A stretch of 64,000 nucleotides of DNA from Pontibacillus salipaludis (GTDB taxonomy: Bacteria; Bacillota; Bacilli; Bacillales; BH030062), in NCBI RefSeq assembly GCF_014642405.1, contig NZ_BMIN01000015.1, forward strand, positions 1 through 64,000, in the 5' to 3' direction. Shown here piece after piece: positions 1 through 8,144 of the stretch. Position 1 is the stretch's first letter. Every line of letters starts with the position of its first letter. A program made the position numbers and the translations under genes. The notes beneath the pieces were generated by a model, which saw only the letters and a list, made by a program, of their open reading frames with translations, was not told the origin of the DNA and ran no database searches.

Positions 1-126
1 GAAATTTGCCTCCGGCTTCCTTCAGATTCCGGGTCACCCCGGACACCCTTGCCCTTGGCTAACGGCTACAACGACCTTCACCGTTCGGGACTCTAACCCT
101 AAAGCTTGCGCCCATGTCGGGCACAC
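1..126 (-). mobile_element. Group II intron, 5' end (class C-like), cut by left window edge
   Basis: Read on the minus strand, the intron starts at 126 with GTGTGCCCGACATGGG. This matches the conserved 5' end of bacterial group II introns (GUGYG..., then the start of domain I), and GC-rich paired segments follow to position 1. The upstream DNA is a terminator hairpin ending in a T-run and TGAT. Class C introns are known to insert just downstream of intrinsic terminators, so the site fits that class. The ribozyme body, any reverse transcriptase/maturase ORF and the 3' end lie outside the window. Class assignment is inferred from the boundary sequence and insertion site. Confidence 0.82.
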
Positions 127-129
127 ATC

Positions 130-161
130 AAAAAAACTCATAAGTAGAATCACTTATGAGT
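130..161 (-). terminator. Intrinsic terminator of the lipoprotein gene, used as intron target
   Basis: A perfect 10-bp stem, ACTCATAAGT (136-145) with ACTTATGAGT (152-161), has a 6-nt loop and is followed on the minus strand by a run of T. It lies about 90 nt beyond the stop of the lipoprotein gene at 254. The group II intron begins four nucleotides after the T-run. Confidence 0.85.
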
Positions 162-253
162 GTCTTTCATATATTATTTATTTCCTCTCAATCTTGAATT
201 CAAATACGATTTCTGTTGGATATATACTATAAATTCTGTCTTGCTGACTCTTT

Positions 254-643
254 TTAATTACTCGCTTCTTCTTTAGCGCCGCTAAACCATTTGTTTACAA
301 TAGGAAACAAATTGGGTTCTGTATTATAGTAATGCTCATTCACCATATTCATAGAAAAACCAAATGTTTTTCCATTTCCTTTATATAAGTTTACAGAATA
401 GCGAAACCCGCTCCGCTCTTCTTGATTTTCCTGAGGTATGAACTGGATATTTTTCACTTCATCAAGGAATAGACGGACCTTCTCTTTGTCTTGTATCGTT
501 CTGATTTCTCCTGTTTCCCCACTCATGATCTCAACACGTGTTATGTGAGACAAATCTCCTTCATACAACTCTTCCAAAGGCTTTGTCTCCAAACCGCATC
601 CCATTAACACTAGAATAAGCATAACTACTAATATCCTCTTCAT
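254..643 (-). CDS. Small putative lipoprotein, unknown function
   Basis: A 129-residue protein with a lipoprotein signal: a short basic start (MKR), a hydrophobic core and the lipobox LMGC, with Cys16 as the likely lipidated residue. The mature part is hydrophilic and mixed in charge. No family was recognised. The start is supported by an AAGAAGGGGG-type ribosome binding site just upstream. The gene stands alone, with the terminator at 130-161 downstream. It is probably anchored to the outer face of the membrane; its role cannot be told from sequence. Confidence 0.7.
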   Translation of the reverse strand: MKRILVVMLILVLMGCGLETKPLEELYEGDLSHITRVEIMSGETGEIRTIQDKEKVRLFLDEVKNIQFIPQENQEERSGFRYSVNLYKGNGKTFGFSMNMVNEHYYNTEPNLFPIVNKWFSGAKEEASN

Positions 644-877
644 AGAATCCCCCTTCTTTTACAACTGTCGCTTCAATTCTCTTAAAGTTACATATCATCT
701 ATAAATTCACCTATGGACGGTTATTGGGGGTACGTAACTCCTTTTTGCATTAGGGACCAGAAACATTACACTCAATCTACACTAGCTTAAGAATTTGCTC
801 TGAATTTATCTTCCTCCCCCTCAAAAAATCTCCTAATATGGTATAATACATTTACTATAAATAAAGTGGGGTTGGCT

Positions 878-1111
878 ATGAATACAGAGAGAAGTCCTTT
901 AGATTATAGCGGTGAGCGGTTTCCTGTCTATTTTGAAGTGGCCGATTTAGAAACCGCCTATAGCACACTAGAATCACTCGATTTCATCGGACAAATTGAA
1001 ACGAGAGAACACGGGTATATTGTATCCATTACGATGCAACAAATACCTGAAGTCGTTCGAACACTAGCTCGTGAAAGCATCGCCATTTACGCAATTATTC
1101 CTGATGCATAA
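878..1111 (+). CDS. Small conserved-type protein of unknown function (77 aa)
   Basis: A soluble, slightly acidic 77-residue protein without signal peptide or membrane segment. The ATG at 878 is preferred over an in-frame GTG at 866 because the GTGGGG stretch around 866-871 serves as the ribosome binding site. A TATAAT -10-like hexamer lies at 842-847, although no good -35 was found at the right distance. The reading frame ends a few bases before the convergent oxidoreductase gene. I do not recognise the family; the beta-alpha pattern could be a small ACT- or ferredoxin-like fold, which is only a guess. Confidence 0.6.
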   Translation: MNTERSPLDYSGERFPVYFEVADLETAYSTLESLDFIGQIETREHGYIVSITMQQIPEVVRTLARESIAIYAIIPDA

Positions 1112-1117
1112 AATGCT

Positions 1118-2083
1118 CTAAAGTATATTTAATAGCAACTTACCTGTGCTTTTCCTTGATTCTAACCACGCATGGGCGTCAGAAGCCTTCTCAAGGGGAT
1201 ATTCCTCGCTTATATGTAAACTTAGTTGGTTTGTGTCTAATAGAGTGAGCACTTCACTTGCCGCTTTCCGGATAGACTCAGGTCGATTTAGCCTTGTCGT
1301 TCCGAGACTAAACCCTAATACAGACCGACAACTCTTATGAAGATCACTCGTTTTAATGTTCCCTGGACGCCCTCCTGCGTTTCCAAATTGGACAAGACGT
1401 CCGTAGTTGGCAAGACATTCCATACTCTTTTCTGAAATATCTCCAGCTACTGAATCTAATATGACATCCACCCCTCCAAATTGAGCATTAATTTGTTCAG
1501 CAAAATCATTATAGAGTAAAACCTCATCAGCCCCTGCTTCTAACACTACATCAGCTTTGTCCTTGTGACTAACAACTCCAATTACGTCCTTGGCACCCAT
1601 CCATTTGGCTAATTGAATCGAAGTTGTCCCTACTCCTCCCGCCGCGGCATGGATTAGCACACGTTCACCCGCACGAACGCGCGCAATATCAGCCAACAAT
1701 ATGTATGATAGAATTCCTACTGTCGGACAAGCGGCAGCTGTTCGATTATCAAGTCCATCCGGTATGCCATATGTCAAACTTTCCTTCGCCACAACATACT
1801 CCGCATAGGAACCTTCAACAGGAAAAGCAATCACCCTTTGCCCTTTTTCAATACTTGTAACCTTATGTCCTTTGTCCACCACAATTCCCATTGCATCGAT
1901 TCCTGGTGTAAATGGTATTCCTCCGCCTACGCTATTTCCCATACGCTTCTTGACATCAGCATAATTCACACTTGCCTTCATAACTTTTATAAGTACTTCA
2001 TCCCCTTCCACCTCCGGCATGTCACAGTCAACTATATGCATTACCTCTGGCCCACCAAACTCCTGCACCTCAATCTTTTTCAT
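1118..2083 (-). CDS. Zinc-free MDR family oxidoreductase (quinone oxidoreductase-like)
   Basis: A 321-residue medium-chain dehydrogenase/reductase. The N-terminal GroES-like domain holds PGIDAMGIV near residue 80. The C-terminal Rossmann domain begins with the AAAGGVGTTSIQLAK motif near residue 145, typical of NAD(P)H:quinone oxidoreductases. The structural-zinc cysteine cluster of alcohol dehydrogenases is absent, so it probably reduces quinones or activated alkenes with NADPH in the cytoplasm. The start has a GGGGGGAG ribosome binding site. It is monocistronic and convergent with the small gene ending at 1111. The true substrate is unknown. Confidence 0.8.
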   Translation of the reverse strand: MKKIEVQEFGGPEVMHIVDCDMPEVEGDEVLIKVMKASVNYADVKKRMGNSVGGGIPFTPGIDAMGIVVDKGHKVTSIEKGQRVIAFPVEGSYAEYVVAKESLTYGIPDGLDNRTAAACPTVGILSYILLADIARVRAGERVLIHAAAGGVGTTSIQLAKWMGAKDVIGVVSHKDKADVVLEAGADEVLLYNDFAEQINAQFGGVDVILDSVAGDISEKSMECLANYGRLVQFGNAGGRPGNIKTSDLHKSCRSVLGFSLGTTRLNRPESIRKAASEVLTLLDTNQLSLHISEEYPLEKASDAHAWLESRKSTGKLLLNIL

Positions 2084-2193
2084 GTAAGCTCCCCCCTAAA
2101 TTAAATTGAAAAGTTAGCTATTTCCAACTAGTGATTTGAACCTGGCAAACGTAGTTCATTCTAGCATTCCTTCATACACATAATTCCATTTCC

Positions 2194-2598
2194 CTAAATC
2201 CCGGTTGTATTCATAAGCACGATACGCCACCCATCAGGGTCTTCAATGGTTGTTCCTTTCTCTTCCCAATATGGATTTTCAGGCGGGACTTCCCTATATC
2301 CCATCTCATCAAGACGATTGACCACGATATTGATTTCATAGGAAGAAGGGATATAAAAGACTAATAGATTATCCTGAGTTGGGGCAGGACAGGGACTTCC
2401 ATCATCATGCTTAGTAAATTCAAGATGATACGGTGCATCTGGTAATCCCAATATAACCCCGTGATAGCCCCTATGACTCGAAAACTCTGTTAACCGGCGT
2501 AACCCTAAGCCATTCTCGTAAAAGTTTATAACTTCTTCAAATTGATCTGTTGGTCGTGCGATTCTAATTTGCGCTACTGTAAAATCATTAAATTCCAC
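2194..2598 (-). CDS. VOC family (glyoxalase/dioxygenase fold) protein, YycE-like
   Basis: A 134-residue protein with one vicinal-oxygen-chelate domain made of two beta-alpha-beta-beta-beta halves. The first half runs from RIARPTD through FYENGLGL to HLEFTKH, and the second ends in EDPDGWRIVLMN. A GTG start at 2598 is preferred because GGGGGAG lies six bases upstream; an upstream ATG at 2637 in the same frame has no such site. The pattern resembles Bacillus YycE, an uncharacterised VOC protein. Substrate and metal are unknown. It stands alone. Confidence 0.75.
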   Translation of the reverse strand: MEFNDFTVAQIRIARPTDQFEEVINFYENGLGLRRLTEFSSHRGYHGVILGLPDAPYHLEFTKHDDGSPCPAPTQDNLLVFYIPSSYEINIVVNRLDEMGYREVPPENPYWEEKGTTIEDPDGWRIVLMNTTGI

Positions 2599-2779
2599 TA
2601 TAACTCCCCCATTCCTTTTATGATTACTATTGTACACAGAAATTCCAGAAACAGATAATACCCATTCATTATGACTTTTGATTATGAATGCTTATCAACA
2701 TGACCACGCACACTTCTCCTCTGAATGGATAAAATATAACACTAACATAGAACTGATGTCCGATTAGGAGGAGGAGAAA

Positions 2780-2974
2780 ATGAGCAAGCGACCTTTAATG
2801 GTTCTTATCGTACTTGTTCTCATTTCAATCGCCGCTTGGGTTGTGTGGTACTTCTATCCAACACCTGTTCAACAAGCACTCTGTGAAACACAATTTACGC
2901 AATTAGTTAAAGAAAGAACTGCGGAAGCCTATGTAGAACATATGGTAAATTCAAATGAACAAACAAATATATGA
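2780..2974 (+). CDS. Small single-pass membrane protein (64 aa)
   Basis: A 64-residue protein with a basic start (MSKRP), one hydrophobic helix at about residues 6-26 and a hydrophilic tail that probably lies outside the cell. The ribosome binding site is strong (AGGAGGAGGAG). No family recognised. An imperfect hairpin with a T-run follows about 50 bp downstream. It is likely a genuine short gene rather than chance because start signal, membrane helix and terminator agree. Confidence 0.6.
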   Translation: MSKRPLMVLIVLVLISIAAWVVWYFYPTPVQQALCETQFTQLVKERTAEAYVEHMVNSNEQTNI

Positions 2975-3020
2975 AACACTCTTTTCACAAGTACTAAAAA
3001 TAGTCTACATTTTAGAAACA

Positions 3021-3054
3021 AGAAGGACCTTTAATGACAAAGAGGTCTTTTTTT
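3021..3054 (+). terminator. Probable intrinsic terminator (imperfect stem)
   Basis: AAGGACCT pairs imperfectly with AGGTCTT across an approximately 12-nt loop and is followed by seven T. It lies 50 bp after the small membrane protein. Confidence 0.5.
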
Positions 3055-3519
3055 ATACTTTAATTTTTCAATTTCACACATTTGTATTAAATTCATTATA
3101 TTTTGCGAATTCTATTTTGCTTTTGCTAAAACTGTTAAACCAATTTTAAAGTTTCTAGCTCATCCCTCAGAAATTCCCCCTCATTATCAACTACCTGCAC
3201 CAATACACAAATACAATATTTCGCACTAAATAACAAGTTTGGATATGTATGCCTTTCATACTCATTTAATAGTGATTTCTATAATAATAAAGTAACCCTA
3301 ATCAATATAAAATAAATAAAATTCATCATTCTTTTGTATTAATTTTTACAATACATATAAATAACCTAAATACTTGTATATACAAATGCAACGCTTTTAA
3401 ATTAGTCTATTTTACCCATGAATGGAGACCTCCCCTCACGATTGACCAGCGATTCCTCTTAACTGTACAGTTGTTGTGAAATATATAGTTATTAAAATTT
3501 TTAGAAGAGGTGAAGGGTT
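3055..3519. promoter_or_regulatory. AT-rich upstream region of the glucosidase gene with two perfect palindromes
   Basis: No gene was found in this stretch of about 465 bp. It holds two perfect 12-bp palindromes: TTGTATATACAA at 3374-3385 and AACTGTACAGTT at 3461-3472. The first is the type of site I recall for TreR-like GntR/HutC sugar repressors. The second sits about 50 bp before the GH31 start codon, next to a TATAGT hexamer at 3484-3489 that could be a -10 box. Regulation by a sugar-responsive repressor is an inference; no repressor gene is adjacent. Confidence 0.45.
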
Positions 3520-6252
3520 ATGCGTAATTCTAGAACTATTAAAACATTAGCGACAGCAAGTTTAGCAACAAGCTTACTTGTCCCTGTAGCTACTCCATCA
3601 AACGTATTAGCCGTAGCAGACGTTTATCCTGAGAAGGAATTAAACAAAGAAGCTGCCGAGAAACAGAAATTGCAAGTACAAGATGTACAAAAAGTAGAAA
3701 ATGGTGTTCAACTCACCCTTTCAAACAATTATCAAGCCTTCATTCGTTTAAAAGCTGCTGACCTTGCAAAGGTCTCGATTCTAAAACAAGGGGAAAAAGA
3801 CGAAGCAACAGCCGCTATTAACAAGACAGAGTGGGATACTCCTGAATTTAATGTTGAGGAAGATGAAACAACCGTTACCCTTTCAACTGATGAGATCACA
3901 GTAAGCATTCATAAAGAGCCCTTCGGTGTTAAATTTATGGATGACGAAGGTAACGTTATTAACCAGGACAGCATGAAATATGGTTCCGGTTATGAAGATG
4001 GAAAGCCTTACGTATTTAAGGACACTGGGAAAAATGAGGATTTCTACGGTTTTGGTGAACAAGCCGGGAAGTTAAATAAACGCGGTGAAAGTATCGGCAT
4101 GTGGAACAACGATGCTTACGACTATAGCAAAGATACTAAGTACTTATATACGACTGTTCCATTCTTTATCGGTTTAAAAGATGATAAAGCCTACGGAATC
4201 TTCTTTGATAACAGTCATCGCTCTTATTATGAAATGGCAAGTGAAAGTGATGATTACTATTACTTTTACGCAAACGATGGCCAGTTAACTTATTACTTTG
4301 CTTACGGACCTGAAATTCAGGATGTTGTAAATCGATACACAGACCTCACAGGTTCCATGCAGCGCCCTCCAAAGTGGTCTCTTGGTTTACACCAGAGTAA
4401 ATGGGGATATAAAACAGCTGATGAAATTAAGAATATCGTCGATACATATCGCGAAAAAGATATTCCATTAGATGCTGTTCACCTAGACATTGACCACATG
4501 AACGGTTTCCGTAACTTCACGTGGGGAGAAGATTTCACGAAGGATCCAAAGGCTTTCAATGACTATCTAGAAAGCAAAGGTGTTAGTTCTGTCGCTGTAA
4601 GTGATCCGGGTATTAAGAAGGATCCTGGATATTACATGTATGATGAAGGTACAGAAAATGGATACTGGGCAACGAATCCAGATGGCAGTCCTTATGTTGG
4701 AGAAGTGTGGCCTGGAGAATCTGTATTCCCTGACTTCGCTCGCGAAGAAGTACAAGACTGGTGGGCAGAGAGTCACGCCACGATTATGGACGCAGGTGTC
4801 GATGGAATTTGGAATGATATGAACGAACCAGCTGTATTCGATACAGCAACGAAGACGCAGCCACTTGATGTTCAGTACGGAGATATGGATCATTCTGAAT
4901 TCCATAATATGTTCGCCCACTACGAAGCCGAGGCTACAGATCAAGCATTTGATGTGAACATGGATAATACACGCCCGTTCGTCTTAACACGAGATATGTA
5001 TGCTGGTTCTCAGCGATATTCCACTTTATGGACAGGGGATAATGCAAGTACATGGGAATCGTTACAAATGTCTACTCCAATGAATAGTAACGTTGGTCTA
5101 TCCGGTATTCCATTCGTGGGTAATGATATCGGCGGATTCGCTAAGCGTCCTTCTGGTGAACTATTCGCACGTTGGATCCAAATGGGCATGTTCAACCCAT
5201 TCTCCCGTATTCATGCTGACAACGGAAGTACAGTTGCATTTGATACAGAAGCAAAAGATATCCCAGGCCAAGAACCTTGGCAATATGGACAACAAGTGGA
5301 AGATATCAGCAAGAAATATATCGAAAAACGCTATGAGCTAATGCCTTATCTTTATAACACGTTCATTAAAGCAAGCGAAGATGGTACTCCCGTACAGCAA
5401 CCACTTGTTTATCAGTTCCAAGAAGATGAGAACACACACGACATTAGTCAACAGTTTATGTTTGGTGAATCACTAATGGTTGCTCCTATTGTCAAGAAGG
5501 GCTCTACCTCTAAGGAAGTTTATCTACCAAAAGGTGAAACGTGGATCGATTACTGGACTGGCGAACAGTTCGAAGGTGGACAAACCATCACCAAACAAGC
5601 TGATCTATCCACAATTCCACTTTACGTGAAGAATGATTCCATCATCCCAGAACGTAACGTCCAGCAACACACTGGTGAGACACCGCTAGAAAACCTCATT
5701 CTTGATACGTATGTGGCTGATGAAGCAAATTATACGTTCATTGAAGATGATGGTAGTACAGAAGATTATAAAGACGGTGAATTTAACAAGACCCACTTCA
5801 ACATACAGAAGCATAATTCATCTCTTTATACGTTCAATCAAGATAAAGAAGTTGAAAAATATGAATCAGATCTGAAATCTTATACAGTTAAATTACATGA
5901 TGTAGAAGCTCCTCACTTTGTACGTTCAAATGCTACATTATATAAAGAAGCGAATAGCGTTGACGAAGTGAAGAAAACACAAGAGTCCTATTATTATGAC
6001 GAAGAGACTAGCACTCTTTATACAAACATCCCTGCAGATGAGCAAAACAAGGTAACCCTGTTCGTTGATCGTGCAGAGAAATCAAAACAAGTTGAAAAGA
6101 AACTTGAAAAGCTTCATTCAGAAGATGACAAGTTACAGCAAAAGCTAAGCAAAGGAAATAAGAAAGAAAAAGTTCAAGAAAAGCTCAAAGAAGTGTCGAA
6201 CGAAAAGAAATTAAAAATCGCTCAACAAATCGAAAAAGCTTCAAAAAAATAG
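3520..6252 (+). CDS. Secreted glycoside hydrolase family 31 alpha-glucosidase
   Basis: A 910-residue exported enzyme that should release glucose (or xylose) from alpha-linked oligosaccharides outside the cell. Residues 1-32 form a Sec signal peptide ending VLAVA. A beta-sandwich (about 50-270) precedes the GH31 barrel. The family signature DGIWNDMNEP places the nucleophile at Asp433, and WTGDN places the likely acid/base at Asp507. A C-terminal beta-domain follows, then a highly charged Lys/Glu-rich coiled tail of about 60 residues that is unusual and may hold the enzyme at the wall. The ribosome binding site is AGAGGTGAAGG. It is monocistronic with a strong terminator. Exact substrate not determined. 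Confidence 0.9.
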   Translation: MRNSRTIKTLATASLATSLLVPVATPSNVLAVADVYPEKELNKEAAEKQKLQVQDVQKVENGVQLTLSNNYQAFIRLKAADLAKVSILKQGEKDEATAAINKTEWDTPEFNVEEDETTVTLSTDEITVSIHKEPFGVKFMDDEGNVINQDSMKYGSGYEDGKPYVFKDTGKNEDFYGFGEQAGKLNKRGESIGMWNNDAYDYSKDTKYLYTTVPFFIGLKDDKAYGIFFDNSHRSYYEMASESDDYYYFYANDGQLTYYFAYGPEIQDVVNRYTDLTGSMQRPPKWSLGLHQSKWGYKTADEIKNIVDTYREKDIPLDAVHLDIDHMNGFRNFTWGEDFTKDPKAFNDYLESKGVSSVAVSDPGIKKDPGYYMYDEGTENGYWATNPDGSPYVGEVWPGESVFPDFAREEVQDWWAESHATIMDAGVDGIWNDMNEPAVFDTATKTQPLDVQYGDMDHSEFHNMFAHYEAEATDQAFDVNMDNTRPFVLTRDMYAGSQRYSTLWTGDNASTWESLQMSTPMNSNVGLSGIPFVGNDIGGFAKRPSGELFARWIQMGMFNPFSRIHADNGSTVAFDTEAKDIPGQEPWQYGQQVEDISKKYIEKRYELMPYLYNTFIKASEDGTPVQQPLVYQFQEDENTHDISQQFMFGESLMVAPIVKKGSTSKEVYLPKGETWIDYWTGEQFEGGQTITKQADLSTIPLYVKNDSIIPERNVQQHTGETPLENLILDTYVADEANYTFIEDDGSTEDYKDGEFNKTHFNIQKHNSSLYTFNQDKEVEKYESDLKSYTVKLHDVEAPHFVRSNATLYKEANSVDEVKKTQESYYYDEETSTLYTNIPADEQNKVTLFVDRAEKSKQVEKKLEKLHSEDDKLQQKLSKGNKKEKVQEKLKEVSNEKKLKIAQQIEKASKK

Positions 6253-6256
6253 CACA

Positions 6257-6292
6257 AAAACCCCGTCTGACTCAGTAGTCAAACGGGGTTTT
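6257..6292. terminator. Bidirectional terminator between GH31 and BCCT genes
   Basis: AAAACCCCGT (6257-6266) pairs with ACGGGGTTTT (6283-6292), with further TGACT/AGTCA pairing inside. A-run and T-run on opposite sides let it serve both convergent genes. Confidence 0.9.
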
Positions 6293-6320
6293 CTTTACTA
6301 AAATTAATATAAATAAGAAA

Positions 6321-7856
6321 CTATTCTGATGAAGAAGAAGCGACTTCTCGCTTCCACTTCCGTTTTATTTCCTTATCGCTCTCCAAATCTTTACTAGCAG
6401 CTTTATAAAACGATCCACACATTAGCAGAAGAACTACCGAAAAAGGTAAAGCTGAAATGATAAGGATATTTTGCAACCCTTGCGTTCCTCCGAAGTACAC
6501 AATGATCCCCGCTACGAACGACAACATAAGACCCCATACGATTTTCACTGTGCTCGTCGGCTCCAATGAACCTTTTGAGGTTAACATACCTAAAACAAAC
6601 GTAGCTGAGTCCGCTGATGTAATGAAGAAAATGGCGATTACAAACACAGTAATGAAAGACATCAATGTACCTAATGGATAATGTTGCAACATCCCAAACG
6701 TGGCAGTTTCAAGAGCATATTGTGATATGTCTGCTACTCCACTCTGTTCTAATTCTAATGCCGAAACACCAAATACAGCAAAGAAAATAAAACACACAAG
6801 AGACGGAACAATTAATACACCAGCCATAAACTCTCTTAACGTTCTCCCCTTTGAAATACGTGCGATAAAGATCCCAACAAAGGGAGACCACGAGATCCAC
6901 CAAGCCCAATAGAAAATCGTCCAAGAATTAATCCACCCTCTATTATCCTCATTTAATGGGGCGATTCGGAAACTCATATCCACGAAATTTGTAAGGTAGT
7001 TCCCCAGTGAGTTTGTGAACATGTTCAAAATGGTTAATGTCGGCCCGACCAGGAACAATAAGATTAAAAGAAAAAAGCCAAGACCCATATTAATATTACT
7101 TAAGTACTTTATTCCTCTATGTATACCTGAATAGGCAGAAATAATAAATAAGATCGTAGAAACGCCAAGAATAATCATCTGTACACGATATGTAGATGGA
7201 ACACTAAATAAAAATGAAAGTCCTTCATTAATCTGAGCTGATCCAAACCCTAATGTTGCAGCAACCCCGACTACTGTGGCAAATACAGCTAATGTATCAA
7301 TCAATTTCCCCAGTATCCCCTTCATCCTCTCTTCCCCTAGAAGTGGCACAAGCGTTGCACTTATCAGACCTGGATACCCTTTGTGGAACTTAAAGTAAGC
7401 CAACACAAGCGCTACAATTCCATAAATCGCCCAAGCAGAAACTCCCCAATGAAAATAAGAATACTGGAGTGATTCTTTAATAGCTAAGTCTGTACCTAAT
7501 TCTGCGTTAGGCGAACTCTTAAATGCATGCGAAATAGGTTCAGACGTAGTCCAAAAAACCATCCCCATCCCCATTCCTGCACTAAATAGCATTGCGAACC
7601 ACGTTGGCAAACTAAAACTAGGTTGATCAGATTCTTTACCTAATTTCAATTTCCCAAATCTTGAAAACGTTAAATAAACACAAAACACAAAAATAACTGC
7701 AAAGAGCAAAAGGTAGTACCAACCAAACCTTTTAGATATGAACCCTGTAACCTGACTTGAAACCGCCTCTAAATTACTCGGCGCAAATACCCCCCACAAC
7801 ACAAATAGACCACATACTGTAACGGCATACCAGAATACAGCTGTTACATTTTTCAT
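6321..7856 (-). CDS. BCCT family osmolyte transporter (glycine betaine/choline/carnitine)
   Basis: A 511-residue polytopic membrane protein with about 12 helices. The glycine-rich MGMGMVFW segment and the signature around WAWWISWSPFVGIF, followed by ARISKGRT, are diagnostic of the betaine-choline-carnitine family, which imports compatible solutes with Na+ or H+. The tryptophans of the aromatic substrate box are present. OpuD of B. subtilis is the nearest type I know, but substrate cannot be fixed here. The ATG at 7856 is used because GGGAGGGG precedes it; an upstream in-frame start lacks this. It is monocistronic and fits a halotolerant lifestyle. Confidence 0.88.
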   Translation of the reverse strand: MKNVTAVFWYAVTVCGLFVLWGVFAPSNLEAVSSQVTGFISKRFGWYYLLLFAVIFVFCVYLTFSRFGKLKLGKESDQPSFSLPTWFAMLFSAGMGMGMVFWTTSEPISHAFKSSPNAELGTDLAIKESLQYSYFHWGVSAWAIYGIVALVLAYFKFHKGYPGLISATLVPLLGEERMKGILGKLIDTLAVFATVVGVAATLGFGSAQINEGLSFLFSVPSTYRVQMIILGVSTILFIISAYSGIHRGIKYLSNINMGLGFFLLILLFLVGPTLTILNMFTNSLGNYLTNFVDMSFRIAPLNEDNRGWINSWTIFYWAWWISWSPFVGIFIARISKGRTLREFMAGVLIVPSLVCFIFFAVFGVSALELEQSGVADISQYALETATFGMLQHYPLGTLMSFITVFVIAIFFITSADSATFVLGMLTSKGSLEPTSTVKIVWGLMLSFVAGIIVYFGGTQGLQNILIISALPFSVVLLLMCGSFYKAASKDLESDKEIKRKWKREVASSSSE

Positions 7857-8080
7857 TACTTCCCCTCCCGTAACACCATTTCTCCATAAATTTTGGAATA
7901 CTTTCACTTACCTCTTCTTTAATCAGTTAAAACCTAAAATTTTATTTCTACATAATTTTATTTTTTTGTTACTCAGTCAAACAATACTTTAAACAAAGCC
8001 CATATGTGCTGAATATTATCCAGCGCACAACCAAAACATTTTATTGACATAATTAAAAACAAGCCTCTGTTTCCTAACAC

Positions 8081-8117
8081 AAAAAAAGCAATGAATTGTT
8101 CACTCACAATTCATTGC
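8081..8117 (-). terminator. Intrinsic terminator of the Nramp-like gene
   Basis: GCAATGAATTGT (8088-8099) pairs perfectly with ACAATTCATTGC (8106-8117), followed on the minus strand by seven T. Confidence 0.9.
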
Positions 8118-8144
8118 CCACGATCACTTCACAGCCTTATTCAT

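Noticed and set aside
2955-3149. 64-codon plus-strand ORF after the small membrane protein
   Set aside because: It starts inside the preceding gene and runs through the terminator hairpin; no start signal.
3385-3400. Catabolite-responsive (cre) site near TGCAACGCTTTTA
   Set aside because: The central CG and flanking positions do not line up with the cre consensus in any register.
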